Assembly: GCF_900104095.1 (NCBI RefSeq)
Contig: NZ_FNJO01000007.1
Coordinates: 62,001-126,000, forward strand
Length of the DNA stretch: 64,000 nucleotides
Direction: 5' to 3'
Source of the DNA: Ralstonia sp. 25mfcol4.1
GTDB lineage: Bacteria; Pseudomonadota; Gammaproteobacteria; Burkholderiales; Burkholderiaceae
Part shown: positions 35,692 through 44,539 of the stretch, in pieces
Position numbering within the stretch: position 1 is the stretch's first letter
How the letters are laid out: every line of letters begins with the position of its first letter
The notes under the pieces: model-generated
Database searches by the model: none
What the model saw: only the letters and a program-made list of their open reading frames with translations
What the model was told of the DNA's origin: nothing
Program-made: the position numbers and the translations under genes

Positions 35692-36408
35692 ATGTATACG
35701 ATTCAGGGAAAGCTCGAGCAGGCCGACGTGGTCAAGTCACACGCGCCACTGGTGCGGCGCATCGCGCTGCAGCTGGCGGCCAAGCTGCCCGCCAGCGTAC
35801 AGATCGACGACCTGATACAGGCCGGCATGATCGGCCTGCTCGACGCTGCCAAACGCTATGAAGACAACCATGGCGCCCGGTTCGAGACCTACGCAAGCCA
35901 GCGCATTCGCGGCGCCATGCTCGACGAGGTGCGTGCCAACGACTGGCAATCGCGCAGCCTGCGCCAGTTCACGCGCAAGATCGAGCGTACGCAGCGTCAG
36001 CTGGAGCAGAAGCTTGGCCGCACGCCGATCGATTCGGAGGTGGCCAAGGAACTGGAAATGCCGCTCGAGGAATACCAGGAGCTGCTGAACGAGGTCTACG
36101 GCTGCCAGCTGCTGCACTATGAAGACTTCGAACGCTCGGGCGAGGAAGACTTCCTCGATCGCCACCTGGGCGTCACCGACGACGGCAACCCGCTGACCGT
36201 GCTGATGGAATCGGGCATGCGCGAGGCGCTGATCCGCGCCATCGACAAGCTGCCCGAGCGCGAAAAGCTGGTGCTGTCGCTGTGCTACGACCAGGAACTG
36301 AACCTGCGCGAAATCGGCGCGGTGCTGGAAGTGACGGAATCGCGCGTGTGCCAGATCCGCAGCCAGGCCATCGGGCGCCTGCGCACCCAACTGCGCGGGA
36401 TGCTGTGA
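35692..36408 (+). CDS. fliA: RNA polymerase sigma factor FliA (sigma-28)
   Basis: This sigma factor is for late flagellar genes (flagellin, motor, chemotaxis). The 238 residues hold region 2 (LVRRIALQLAAKLPASVQIDDLIQAGMIGLLDAA), region 3 (GRTPIDSEVAKELEM) and region 4 with its helix-turn-helix (LNLREIGAVLEVTESRVCQIRSQA). Length and motifs are typical for FliA. A CGAGAG ribosome site precedes the ATG. The gene's stop overlaps the flhE start (TGATG). The anti-sigma factor flgM is not in the window. Confidence 0.97.
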   Translation: MYTIQGKLEQADVVKSHAPLVRRIALQLAAKLPASVQIDDLIQAGMIGLLDAAKRYEDNHGARFETYASQRIRGAMLDEVRANDWQSRSLRQFTRKIERTQRQLEQKLGRTPIDSEVAKELEMPLEEYQELLNEVYGCQLLHYEDFERSGEEDFLDRHLGVTDDGNPLTVLMESGMREALIRAIDKLPEREKLVLSLCYDQELNLREIGAVLEVTESRVCQIRSQAIGRLRTQLRGML

Positions 36409-36866
36409 TGCGGCGCGCCCTGGTCCTGGCCGCGGCGTGTGCGATGGGTCCGGCGGCGGCCCACGCGCAAACTTACGCGCCGGTCTTCACGAAGGCCACC
36501 TATGAACTGACCGGCTCGCGGTTTGCGTGGACGGCATCGTCGGTGGGGCCGCAGATCACGAACAAGGGACAGCGCGCACTGTCTTCGCCTGTGATGCCGC
36601 TGGCAACGATGCCGCAGGCCATGGGCCGCATCACGTCGGTACGCTGGCGCTACAGCTTCACGCGCACCCCGCCCGTGGACCTGCAGGCGTACCTGTGCAA
36701 TGCCGACCGTTGCGTGCTGCTGGCCGGCGCCGAGGGCAAGACCGATGCCTTCGTCGGCGACGATGCCACCAAGGGCTTTGTCTTTGCCTATCGCGTACCG
36801 GGCCAGGGCGGCCTCACGCCAATGCTCCAGGGCCGCAGCAATGAGGTGACCGTCAGCTACCGCTGA
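36408..36866 (+). CDS. flhE: Flagellar periplasmic protein FlhE
   Basis: A 152-residue exported protein with a cleavable signal peptide (about 1-21, ending AAAHAQ). In enterics FlhE is a periplasmic protein linked to proton-leak control of the export apparatus and usually sits after flhA. Here it follows fliA with the ATG overlapping the TGA. The core has the family-like Trp-rich opening (SRFAWTASSVGPQITNKG), a Cys pair (YLCNADRCVLL) that could form a disulfide, and the closing segment VPGQGGLTPMLQGRSNEV. Identification rests on motif similarity and context. Confidence 0.8.
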   Translation: MRRALVLAAACAMGPAAAHAQTYAPVFTKATYELTGSRFAWTASSVGPQITNKGQRALSSPVMPLATMPQAMGRITSVRWRYSFTRTPPVDLQAYLCNADRCVLLAGAEGKTDAFVGDDATKGFVFAYRVPGQGGLTPMLQGRSNEVTVSYR

Positions 36867-37198
36867 GCGCCACGGCCGCCACGGCCACTACGGCCACCAC
36901 GGCCACCACGGCCACCACGGCTTTTTCCGGGCCGGCTGATCCACGCCGATACTTCCGGGGACTTCCCTGCATTCCCCCTTGCCACCGTCCCGATGCGGCC
37001 GGTGGCACGCTTCCTGCGCCTTTCCGCCCAAGCAACGTGCGGCAAGCGCGACATTTGTCCGCTGCGCGGTATCCCTTTGCGTATCCCCGGCGGCATTGTG
37101 TCTGCCATGTCCGCTGGCGCCATGTAATTCCTACGTGCAAGTCCCGCCACGTTGCCGTCCTCTGTCCGTCATCTGTCAGCCAGAAAGGATCCAACGAC
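36867..37198. other. 332-bp intergenic region between flhE and paoA
   Basis: The first part is the 9-bp tandem repeat (36871-36924), ending in GGCTTTTTCC, which may act in termination of the flhB operon. The rest shows no recognisable promoter or gene. AAAGGAT (about 37184) is the paoA ribosome site. Confidence 0.5.
36871..36924. repeat. Tandem 9-bp repeat (CACGGCCAC, about five to six copies)
   Basis: Units start at 36871, 36880, 36889, 36898, 36907 and 36916, with small changes in the first, third and last copies (GC, TA and TTT variants). The array immediately follows the flhE stop codon and runs into a T-run. It could have arisen by slippage and may vary in copy number between strains. 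Confidence 0.85.
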
Positions 37199-37849
37199 AT
37201 GGAAGAATTCAGCGACATCAAGCTTTCGCGGCGGGAATTCGTGATGGCAGGCGCGGCGTCGGTCAGCGCCGCCGCCTTGCCCGCCGGCGCCGCCACCGCC
37301 CCGCCATCCCGGGTCAGCCCCGGCGCCCTCAAGCCGGTGGCGTCGAACGTATCGTTCATCGTCAATGGGCAGCCGCGCTCACTGACGCTGGACACGCGCA
37401 CCACGCTGCTCGACGCACTGCGCGAGCACCTGCACCTGTCCGGCACCAAGAAGGGCTGCGACCACGGCCAGTGCGGCGCCTGCACGGTGATCGTCGACGG
37501 CCGGCGCCTCAATTCCTGCCTGACCCTCGCCGTCATGCACGAGGGTGCCAGAATCACCACCGTGGAAGGGCTAGGCACGCCGAACAACATGCATCCGATG
37601 CAGGTGGCCTTCGTCAAGCATGACGGCTACCAGTGCGGCTATTGCACGCCCGGCCAGATCTGTTCGGCCGTTGCCGTGCTCGACGAGGTGCGCGCGGGCA
37701 TCCCGAGCCATGTCACGCCCGACCTGAACACGCGGCCGCATCTGTCGCCCGGTGAGATCCGGGAGCGGATGAGCGGCAATATCTGCCGCTGCGGCGCGTA
37801 CTCGAATATCCTCGACGCCATCACCGAGGTCGCGGGGAGCCAGACATGA
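37199..37849 (+). CDS. paoA: Periplasmic aldehyde oxidoreductase, [2Fe-2S] subunit (PaoA/YagT type)
   Basis: The small iron-sulfur subunit of a molybdenum aldehyde oxidoreductase that detoxifies aromatic aldehydes in the periplasm. The 216-residue protein starts with a twin-arginine signal ([19 protein letters not shown]), so the folded complex is exported by Tat. Two [2Fe-2S] clusters are evident: the plant-ferredoxin type ([12 protein letters not shown]...NSC) and the helical type (CGYCTPGQ...CRCGAY). The ATG overlaps no gene; paoB follows with a 4-bp ATGA overlap. Length and order match E. coli paoABC. Confidence 0.93.
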   Translation: MEEFSDIKLSRREFVMAGAASVSAAALPAGAATAPPSRVSPGALKPVASNVSFIVNGQPRSLTLDTRTTLLDALREHLHLSGTKKGCDHGQCGACTVIVDGRRLNSCLTLAVMHEGARITTVEGLGTPNNMHPMQVAFVKHDGYQCGYCTPGQICSAVAVLDEVRAGIPSHVTPDLNTRPHLSPGEIRERMSGNICRCGAYSNILDAITEVAGSQT

Positions 37850-38805
37850 ACCCGTTCACCTACGAGCGCGTGACCACGCCGGCGGACGCGGCGGCGGCAG
37901 CCATGAAGACGCCCGGTGCCCGCTTCATCGCCGGAGGTACCAACCTGCTCGACCTGATGAAGCTCGGCATCGAAACGCCAACGCATCTGATCGACGTGAA
38001 TGGTCTGGCGCTGGACAAGATAGAGCCGTCGCAGCAAGGGGGCCTGCGTATCGGCGCGCTGGTGCGCAATACCGACCTGGCTGCGGATGCGCGCGTGCGG
38101 CGCGATTACGGCGTACTGTCGCGCGCACTGCTGGCAGGCGCGTCTGGCCAGTTGCGCAACCGCGCCACCACGGCGGGCAACCTGCTGCAGCGCACGCGGT
38201 GCCCCTACTTCTACGACACGGCCCAGCCGTGCAACAAGCGCCAGCCGGGCAGCGGCTGCGCGGCGATTGGCGGCTTCAGCCGTCAACTGGCCGTGATCGG
38301 CGGCAGCAACGCCTGCATAGCCACGCATCCCAGCGATATGGCAGTGGCCATGCGTGTGCTCGATGCCAGTGTGGAGACGGTTCGCCCCGGCGGGCAGCAC
38401 CGCGTGATCCCGATCGCCGATTTCCATCGTCTGCCAGGCAATACGCCACACATCGAAACGGCGCTGGAACCTGGCGAGCTGATTACGGCGGTGACGCTGC
38501 CGCCGCCGGTGGGCGGCGCGCAGCTGTATCGCAAGGTGCGCGACCGGGCCTCGTACGCGTTCGCGCTGGTCTCCGTGGCCGCGATCCTGCAGCCGGACGG
38601 CACCGGACGCGTGGCGCTGGGCGGCGTGGCCCACAAACCATGGCGCGTGGATGCCGCCGATGCGGAACTGCCGCACGGGCCCACGGCCGTCACGCAGCGG
38701 CTGCTGGACGGCGCCACGCCGCAGGCCGACAACGCGTTCAAGGTGCAACTGGTGCGGCGGACGCTGGCCGCCGTGATGACGCAGGCAAACGGGGTCAAGC
38801 CATGA
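37846..38805 (+). CDS. paoB: Periplasmic aldehyde oxidoreductase, FAD/[4Fe-4S] subunit (PaoB/YagS type)
   Basis: The FAD-binding subunit, 319 residues, with the vanillyl-alcohol-oxidase-like motif [17 protein letters not shown] near the N-terminus. An insertion contains four Cys ([20 protein letters not shown] and nearby), which matches the extra [4Fe-4S] cluster known from E. coli PaoB and absent from ordinary xanthine dehydrogenases. Electrons pass from molybdenum via PaoA to FAD. It has no signal of its own and is probably carried by PaoA's Tat leader. Confidence 0.92.
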   Translation: MNPFTYERVTTPADAAAAAMKTPGARFIAGGTNLLDLMKLGIETPTHLIDVNGLALDKIEPSQQGGLRIGALVRNTDLAADARVRRDYGVLSRALLAGASGQLRNRATTAGNLLQRTRCPYFYDTAQPCNKRQPGSGCAAIGGFSRQLAVIGGSNACIATHPSDMAVAMRVLDASVETVRPGGQHRVIPIADFHRLPGNTPHIETALEPGELITAVTLPPPVGGAQLYRKVRDRASYAFALVSVAAILQPDGTGRVALGGVAHKPWRVDAADAELPHGPTAVTQRLLDGATPQADNAFKVQLVRRTLAAVMTQANGVKP

Positions 38806-40994
38806 AATTCGACACACCCGCCACTACCAATCCCATCGACACGGGCCGCATGGTCGGTCAGGCGGTGGACCGTATCGACGGCGCGCGCAAGACCACTGGC
38901 ACGGCCACCTATGCCTATGAATGGCATGACGTGGCGCCGAACCCCGCCTACGGCTACGTCGTGGGCGCCGGCATCGGCAAGGGCCGCATCCGGGCCATGC
39001 ATCTGGACGATGCGCGCCGCGCGCCGGGCGTGCTGGCCATCGTTACCGCGCAGAATGCCGGCAATCTGGGCAAGGCCAAGCGCAATACCGCCAAACTGCT
39101 GGGCGGGCCCGAAATCCAGCACTATCACCAGGCCATCGCGCTGGTGGTAGCCGACACGTTCGAGCAGGCACGCGCCGCCGCGCAGTTGATTCGCGTGGAC
39201 TACGCGCCCGAGAAAGGCCGGTTCGACCTGGACGAGGCGTGCTGCTTTGCCACCAAGCCAAAGAAGGACGCGACGCCCGATACGGCGGTCGGCGATTTCG
39301 CTGGCGCGTTTGCGGCTGCCGCCGTGCAGCTGGATGCCCGCTACACCACGCCCGATCAGTCGCATTGCATGATGGAGCCGCATGCGTCGATGGCAGCCTG
39401 GTCCGGCGACGAGGTCACGATCTGGACATCGAACCAGATGGTGGCGTGGGCTCACGAGGATATGGCGACCACGCTGGGCATCCCAAAGGAAAAGGTACGC
39501 ATCGTCTCGCCGTTCATCGGCGGCGGCTTCGGCGGCAAGCTCTTCCTGCGCGCCGAATCGCTGCTGGCCGTGCTGGGCGCGCGCGCCGTACACCGGCCGG
39601 TCAAGGTGGCGCTGACGCGGCCGCAGATGCCGAACAACACCACGCACCGGCCCGCGACGATCCAGCGCATCCGCATTGGTGCGAATCGAGACGGTCGGAT
39701 CACGGCCATTGGCCACGAGAGCTGGTCTGGCGATCTCGAAGGCGGCGAGCCCGAGACCGCCGTGATGCAGACGCGCTTGCTCTATGCGGGCGCCAACCGC
39801 ATGACATCGATGCGGCTCGCGACGCTGGACCTGCCCGAAGGCAATGCGATGCGCGCGCCTGGCGAGGCACCGGGCCTGATGGCGCTGGAAATCGCCATCG
39901 ACGAGATGGCCGTGAAGCTGGGCATGGACCCCGTGCAGTTCCGCATCCTCAACGACACCCAGGTTGATCCGGAAAAGCCTGAGCGGCCGTTCTCGCAGCG
40001 CCACTTCGTGGAATGCCTGCGCCTGGGGGCGGAACGTTTCGGCTGGAGCCGTCGCAACCCGCAGCCGGGGTCGATGCGCGAAGGCCAATGGCTGATCGGC
40101 ATGGGCATGGCATCCGCGTTCCGGAACAATCTGGTGACGAAGTCGGGCGCGCGGGCCGGGATCGATTCCAGCGGCATGGTCGTCGTGGAAACCGACATGA
40201 CCGATATCGGCACCGGCAGCTACACGATCATCGCGCAGACCGCTGCTGAAATGATGGGCGTGCCGCTTGACCGCGTGGTGGTGCGGCTTGGCGATTCCGC
40301 CTTCCCGGTGTCATCCGGGTCGGGCGGCCAGTGGGGCGGCAACAGTTCCACCTCTGGTGTCTACGCGGCGTGCGCGAAGCTGCGCCAGACCATTGCCGAA
40401 CGCGCCGGCCTGAAGGCGGAAGACGCAGTATTCGAGGAGGGACAGGTGCGCGCCGGTGGGCGCAGCGTGCCGCTGGCGCAGTTCGCGGGGGTATCGGTCG
40501 AGGATTCGATCGAATTTGGCGACCTCGACAAGAAATACCAACAGTCCACCTTCGGCGGGCACTTCGTGGAAGTGGCCGTGGACCTGGCTACGGCGGAAGT
40601 GCGCGTACAGCGGATGCTGGCCGTGTGCTCGGCGGGGCGGATCCTGAATCCGAAGTCGGCGCGCAGCCAGGTGATCGGGGCGATGACGATGGGTGTGGGC
40701 GCGGCGCTGATGGAAGCCCTGCATGTCGACAAGCGCGTGGGCTTCTTCGCCAACCACGACCTGGCCAGCTACGAGGTGCCGGTACATGCCGACATCCCGC
40801 ACCAGGAAGTGATCTTCCTCGACGAGACCGATCCGATCTCGTCACCGATGAAGGCCAAGGGCGTGGGCGAGCTGGGCATCTGTGGCGTGGCGGCCGCGGT
40901 GGTGAATGCCGTGTATCACGCCACCGGCGTGCGCATGCGCGACTATCCGGTAACGCTGGACAAGCTGCTGGCGGGCATGCCGGTGGTGGCCTGA
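38802..40994 (+). CDS. paoC: Periplasmic aldehyde oxidoreductase, molybdenum subunit (PaoC/YagR type)
   Basis: The 730-residue catalytic subunit, binding the molybdopterin cytosine dinucleotide cofactor, as in the xanthine oxidase family. Visible family segments include [27 protein letters not shown], the [11 protein letters not shown] region and the C-terminal [12 protein letters not shown] with the catalytic Glu. The length is nearly equal to E. coli PaoC (732). The start overlaps the paoB stop (ATGA). The dedicated cofactor chaperone PaoD/XdhC is not found in the window. Confidence 0.93.
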   Translation: MKFDTPATTNPIDTGRMVGQAVDRIDGARKTTGTATYAYEWHDVAPNPAYGYVVGAGIGKGRIRAMHLDDARRAPGVLAIVTAQNAGNLGKAKRNTAKLLGGPEIQHYHQAIALVVADTFEQARAAAQLIRVDYAPEKGRFDLDEACCFATKPKKDATPDTAVGDFAGAFAAAAVQLDARYTTPDQSHCMMEPHASMAAWSGDEVTIWTSNQMVAWAHEDMATTLGIPKEKVRIVSPFIGGGFGGKLFLRAESLLAVLGARAVHRPVKVALTRPQMPNNTTHRPATIQRIRIGANRDGRITAIGHESWSGDLEGGEPETAVMQTRLLYAGANRMTSMRLATLDLPEGNAMRAPGEAPGLMALEIAIDEMAVKLGMDPVQFRILNDTQVDPEKPERPFSQRHFVECLRLGAERFGWSRRNPQPGSMREGQWLIGMGMASAFRNNLVTKSGARAGIDSSGMVVVETDMTDIGTGSYTIIAQTAAEMMGVPLDRVVVRLGDSAFPVSSGSGGQWGGNSSTSGVYAACAKLRQTIAERAGLKAEDAVFEEGQVRAGGRSVPLAQFAGVSVEDSIEFGDLDKKYQQSTFGGHFVEVAVDLATAEVRVQRMLAVCSAGRILNPKSARSQVIGAMTMGVGAALMEALHVDKRVGFFANHDLASYEVPVHADIPHQEVIFLDETDPISSPMKAKGVGELGICGVAAAVVNAVYHATGVRMRDYPVTLDKLLAGMPVVA

Positions 40995-41013
40995 CGGCAG
41001 CCGCCCGAGGTAG

Positions 41014-41511
41014 CTAGCGCCCGAGCTTCTCCAGCAGCCCCTTCAGCACCGTCTGCTCTGCATCGGACAACCCCGCCGCGATGCGCGCATCGTGCGCGCA
41101 TACGGCGGCGGTGGCCTCCTTCAGCGTGTTGCGGCCGGCCTCTGTCAGCACCAGGCCGAATGCGCGCCGGTCGGTGGGCGACGGCAATCGCTTCACCAGT
41201 TCCATCGACTCCAGCGCGTCCACGAGCAGCACGGCACCGGAGCGTGCAATGCCCAGGATCCGGGCCAGGTCGGTCAGTTTCAGGTCGGGATTGCGCGCGA
41301 TGATCTGCAGCGCCGAAAAGCGCGGCGGCGTGATGTTCCACGCGGCGAGCGATGCCACGAAGTCTTCGTAGACGCGAATCTGGGCCCGACGGATCGCGTA
41401 TCCGATCAGCGAGTCAAGCACGCCGTAGTCGACGTTTGGCAAGTGCGGTTCGAAGTGGCTGCCGTTGGGGTCGGGCGCGAGCGTGTCGCGTTGTTTGCGG
41501 GGTGACGTCAT
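41014..41511 (-). CDS. MarR family transcriptional regulator
   Basis: A 165-residue winged-helix repressor. The dimerisation helices flank the HTH (FSALQIIARNPDLKLTDLARILGIARSGAVLLVDALE) and the wing (VKRLPSPTDRRAFGLVLTEAG). It is the last gene of a minus-strand operon with a DUF3237 protein, a binding protein and a flavin monooxygenase, two bases after the DUF3237 stop. MarR proteins usually respond to aromatic ligands, so it probably controls this operon through the site at 44496-44510. Confidence 0.93.
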   Translation of the reverse strand: MTSPRKQRDTLAPDPNGSHFEPHLPNVDYGVLDSLIGYAIRRAQIRVYEDFVASLAAWNITPPRFSALQIIARNPDLKLTDLARILGIARSGAVLLVDALESMELVKRLPSPTDRRAFGLVLTEAGRNTLKEATAAVCAHDARIAAGLSDAEQTVLKGLLEKLGR

Positions 41512-41513
41512 GC

Positions 41514-42008
41514 CTAGTTGACCAGGAAATAGCGCAGCTCGACGCGATCCGGGTAGCGCGCGCCGGCTGCCACAAACAGGTGCTGCATCAGCCAGCGATA
41601 CTGCGGCGCGGCGGTCTCGAAGCGCGGCGTCGTACGGAAGTAGATCTCGGATGGGTCTACCTGCTCGCCCCGGTTGAGCCGCGCGATCACGTGGGCGCTG
41701 CCGGTGCGCACGCCGGCATTGACGATGTAGATACGGGCGCCGTCGTCGGTTTCCAGCACGTATCGCGCTTCGATATCGGCGGTGGTGACGTCGCTGCCGT
41801 CGTCGTGACGGATCAGCTGGAAGTCGGCGCCGCCCGGCAGGATGCGGCCGTTCAGGCGCGGCCCGCGCACCGTGCCCGACAGGATCGGGATCACACGCCG
41901 CTGGCCTAGCGCCGTGACGCCCACCTCGGTGGGGGCGGCCACCTGCAGGCTGAAGTCAGCCACGGGTTCCAGTGTGGGAATCGCAATGGCCGGAGAGACT
42001 CGGGTCAT
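41514..42008 (-). CDS. DUF3237 family protein
   Basis: A 164-residue soluble protein of the DUF3237 family, a small beta-barrel fold of unknown activity often found in aromatic catabolic clusters. Recognisable segments are GRRVIPILSGTVRGPRLNGRI-like (here QRRVIPILSGTVRGPRL), ILPGGADFQLIR, IYIVNAGVR and YFRTTPRFETAAPQYRWL. The start overlaps the stop of the upstream binding-protein gene (ATGA). Context suggests it acts on a product of the flavin monooxygenase. No catalytic residues can be assigned. Confidence 0.85.
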   Translation of the reverse strand: MTRVSPAIAIPTLEPVADFSLQVAAPTEVGVTALGQRRVIPILSGTVRGPRLNGRILPGGADFQLIRHDDGSDVTTADIEARYVLETDDGARIYIVNAGVRTGSAHVIARLNRGEQVDPSEIYFRTTPRFETAAPQYRWLMQHLFVAAGARYPDRVELRYFLVN

Positions 42009-43156
42009 TTGACGAGCTTCCAGTTGCCGTTGTCGATGGTGAGCAGCACGCGGCCGCGCTGGTCGAAACCGAAATGGTCCTCGGCGGTGTAGTTCAGCAC
42101 GCCGTGGGACACCACGATGTCGCGCTCGCTTTCCAGGGCGTCCTTGAGGGCCTTGCGAAACGCTGGCGTGCCCGGTTTGGCCTTCTTCAGCGCGACCGGC
42201 ACGATGCGCTGCAGAACCAGGCCGGCATCGTAGGGATGCGCGCCAAACTGGGTGCGGGTCTCGGGGCCATACTGGGTTTCGTAGCGCGTGACGTAGTCCA
42301 TGCCGGGTTTCTTGACGGGGCTGGACGCGGGCAACTGCTCGGCCACGATGACGGGGCCGGCCGGCAGGATCGCGCCGTTCACGGCCTTGCCGCCGATCCG
42401 GATCAGGTCGCGCGTGGCCGCACCGTGGGTCTGGTAAATCGGCCCGGTATAGCCGCGCTCGCGCAAGGTGGTGTGCGGCAGCGCGGCGCCGGTGCCGGCC
42501 CCGGCAATCAGCACGGCATCGGCGCGGGCGGCAATCAGCTTCAGCGCCTGGGCCGTGACGCTGGTATCGGAGCGCGCATAGCGTTCGGTGGCGATCACGC
42601 GAATGCCGTTGGCCTGCGCGGCCGAGGTGAACTCCTTGAGCCAGGTCTCGCCGTAGGCATCGGCAAAGCCGATGAATGCGACGGTCTTCACACCGTTCGC
42701 CTTGGCGGCGCCGGCCACCGCATCGGCCATCAGCCGCACCGGTTGTGCCAGCCGATACGTCCACGCACCGCGACCGGGCTTCAGTTCGATCGGCGAGAAG
42801 GCCAGTTGCACGGTCTGGCTTTCATCGGCCACTTCGGAGATCGCAATCGAAGGCGCCACGGCGGACGACCCCAGAATGACGTCGACCTTGTCTTCCGTGA
42901 CAAAGCGGCGGGCGATCTTGGTGCCCTGTGTCGGGTCGGATCCGTCGTCCATGACGATGTAGTGGATCTTCTCGCCGGCAATCGACGCAGGCAGGAACGG
43001 CATGGTGTTCTTCTGCGGGATGCCGAGCGACGCCGACGGTCCTGTAGAAGCGATGCTGACGCCAACGGTCACGTCGGCCTGCGCCGCGCCGGCGGCCAGA
43101 ACGAGGGCAAGGGCGGCCAGCGCAAGGCTGGTGCGAGGCATACGGAAATGGGGCAT
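42005..43156 (-). CDS. LivK-like periplasmic binding protein (branched-chain/aromatic ABC type, orphan)
   Basis: A 383-residue binding protein with a signal peptide (about 1-27, ending AGAAQA). The mature part is of the type I periplasmic fold used for branched-chain amino acids and aromatic acids: VTVGVSIASTGPSASLGIPQKN, YIVMDDGSDPTQGTKIARR and VAFIGFADAYGETW. No LivHMFG components are near, so it must use a remote transporter or serve as a sensor. GGAG precedes the ATG. It lies in the operon between the monooxygenase and the DUF3237 gene. Confidence 0.9.
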   Translation of the reverse strand: MPHFRMPRTSLALAALALVLAAGAAQADVTVGVSIASTGPSASLGIPQKNTMPFLPASIAGEKIHYIVMDDGSDPTQGTKIARRFVTEDKVDVILGSSAVAPSIAISEVADESQTVQLAFSPIELKPGRGAWTYRLAQPVRLMADAVAGAAKANGVKTVAFIGFADAYGETWLKEFTSAAQANGIRVIATERYARSDTSVTAQALKLIAARADAVLIAGAGTGAALPHTTLRERGYTGPIYQTHGAATRDLIRIGGKAVNGAILPAGPVIVAEQLPASSPVKKPGMDYVTRYETQYGPETRTQFGAHPYDAGLVLQRIVPVALKKAKPGTPAFRKALKDALESERDIVVSHGVLNYTAEDHFGFDQRGRVLLTIDNGNWKLVK

Positions 43157-43197
43157 GGCGAGGTCTCCTGCGATCTTGTTCTTTGAGGGTTTGCGGC

Positions 43198-44457
43198 TTA
43201 TGGCTTTCGGGTCCGCAGCTGCTGCTGCCCGAAGCCGGCCAGTGTCTTGTAGCGTTGGGAAATGGCTTCGAGTTCGCTGCGCGGAATGACATCGTCGATG
43301 CGCGCGAAGCCCTGGGGCGCACGGACTTCGGCCAACTGCATGACCTGCTCGGGCCCGTTCATGCGGTTGCGCAATACGATGCCGGCTGTGCGCGGCAGCC
43401 GCTCGGCCTCGTACTCGCGCAGCGCGTAGTCGAGGTCGCGCTCTGCCAGCAGGCAGTCGGTCAGGTAGCGCGCATCCACGATGGCCTGCGCGCTGCCGTT
43501 CGAACCGATCGGATACATCGGGTGCGCCGCGTCGCCCAGCAGCGTGACGCGACCGAAGGTCCAGCGCGGCAAGGGGTCCTTGTCGACCATCGGGAATTCA
43601 TAGATGGCTTCGGCGCCGTCGATCAGCGCAGGGATGTCGATCCAGTCCCAACGCCAACGCTCGAACGCCGCCTGGAAGACTGACTTGTCGACCTGGCGGT
43701 TCCAGTCGCTGCGCGGCGGGGTGTCCGGATAGTCGTCGGGCACGCGCAGTTCGGCAATCCAGTTGATGCGCGACCGGCCCTGCGTGCGCAGCGGCTCGGA
43801 GATCGGATAGGCCACGAACTTCTGGTCCTGATGGCCCGCCATGAACATCGAGCGGCCGTCGAGATAGGGTGCGGCGTCGGTCGTGGCGCGCCACAGCAGA
43901 CGCCGCGAGAACCGGGGCGCATCGCCGGTCGGGTAGAAATGGCGGCGTACCGCCGAGTGGATGCCATCCGCGCCCACCAGCACGTCCGCGCTGGCTTCGA
44001 CCAGGGTATCGTCGCTGCGGCGCCTGAGCGTGAAACGCGCCGGCTCGCCGTTGCCGCCAGTGCTGGCAATCGACTCCAGCGCGTGACCGGTGTGGACGCG
44101 ATCGGCACCCAGCCGGGCCAGGGCGGTCTGGAACAGCAGCATCTGGAACTCGCCGCGATGTACGGAAAACTGCGGCCAGTCGTAGCCGGCGGCAAGCCCG
44201 CGCGGCTCATGCCAGATCTGCTGGCCGAGCTTGTTGTAGTAGGACAGTGAAGAGGTCTCGATGGCGATGCGCGCCAGATCGTCCTGCAAGCCCAGCACCG
44301 AGAGCTCTCGCACCGCGTGCGGCAGCAGATTGATGCCGACGCCCAGCGGCCGCAGCTGTTCGCTGGCCTCCCAGACTTCGACATCGAACCCCTGCTGATG
44401 ACAGAGCAGGGCGAGCGTGAGCCCGCCGATACCGCCGCCGGCGATCGCGATCTTCAT
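43198..44457 (-). CDS. FAD-dependent monooxygenase (PhzS/salicylate-hydroxylase-like)
   Basis: A 419-residue class A flavoprotein monooxygenase. The FAD motifs are GGGIGG (7-12), the DG motif VGADGIHSAVRR (about 162-173) and the GD motif LLGDAAHPMYPIGSNG (about 300-315). The N-terminal run RPLGVGINLLPHAVREL resembles PhzS-like flavin-dependent oxidoreductases, which hydroxylate N-heterocyclic or aromatic acids. The substrate is unknown. A strong GGAGG lies before the ATG. It heads the minus-strand operon with the LivK-like, DUF3237 and MarR genes. Confidence 0.9.
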   Translation of the reverse strand: MKIAIAGGGIGGLTLALLCHQQGFDVEVWEASEQLRPLGVGINLLPHAVRELSVLGLQDDLARIAIETSSLSYYNKLGQQIWHEPRGLAAGYDWPQFSVHRGEFQMLLFQTALARLGADRVHTGHALESIASTGGNGEPARFTLRRRSDDTLVEASADVLVGADGIHSAVRRHFYPTGDAPRFSRRLLWRATTDAAPYLDGRSMFMAGHQDQKFVAYPISEPLRTQGRSRINWIAELRVPDDYPDTPPRSDWNRQVDKSVFQAAFERWRWDWIDIPALIDGAEAIYEFPMVDKDPLPRWTFGRVTLLGDAAHPMYPIGSNGSAQAIVDARYLTDCLLAERDLDYALREYEAERLPRTAGIVLRNRMNGPEQVMQLAEVRAPQGFARIDDVIPRSELEAISQRYKTLAGFGQQQLRTRKP

Positions 44458-44495
44458 GTGTTTCCTCCCCGGCGCCGCCGCCGCATTGTTCTACT

Positions 44496-44510
44496 GTATA
44501 ACTAGTTGAC
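44496..44510. promoter_or_regulatory. Candidate MarR operator (imperfect palindrome around AACTAGTT)
   Basis: GTATAACTAGTTGAC has an 8-bp perfect palindromic core (AACTAGTT, 44500-44507) and outer GT/AC matches. It lies about 40 bp upstream of the monooxygenase ATG, in the promoter gap of the operon that ends with a MarR gene. MarR sites often have this kind of AT-rich palindrome. Confidence 0.5.
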
Positions 44511-44539
44511 GGCGGCCGAATCAGCGATTTCCCTGAGCG

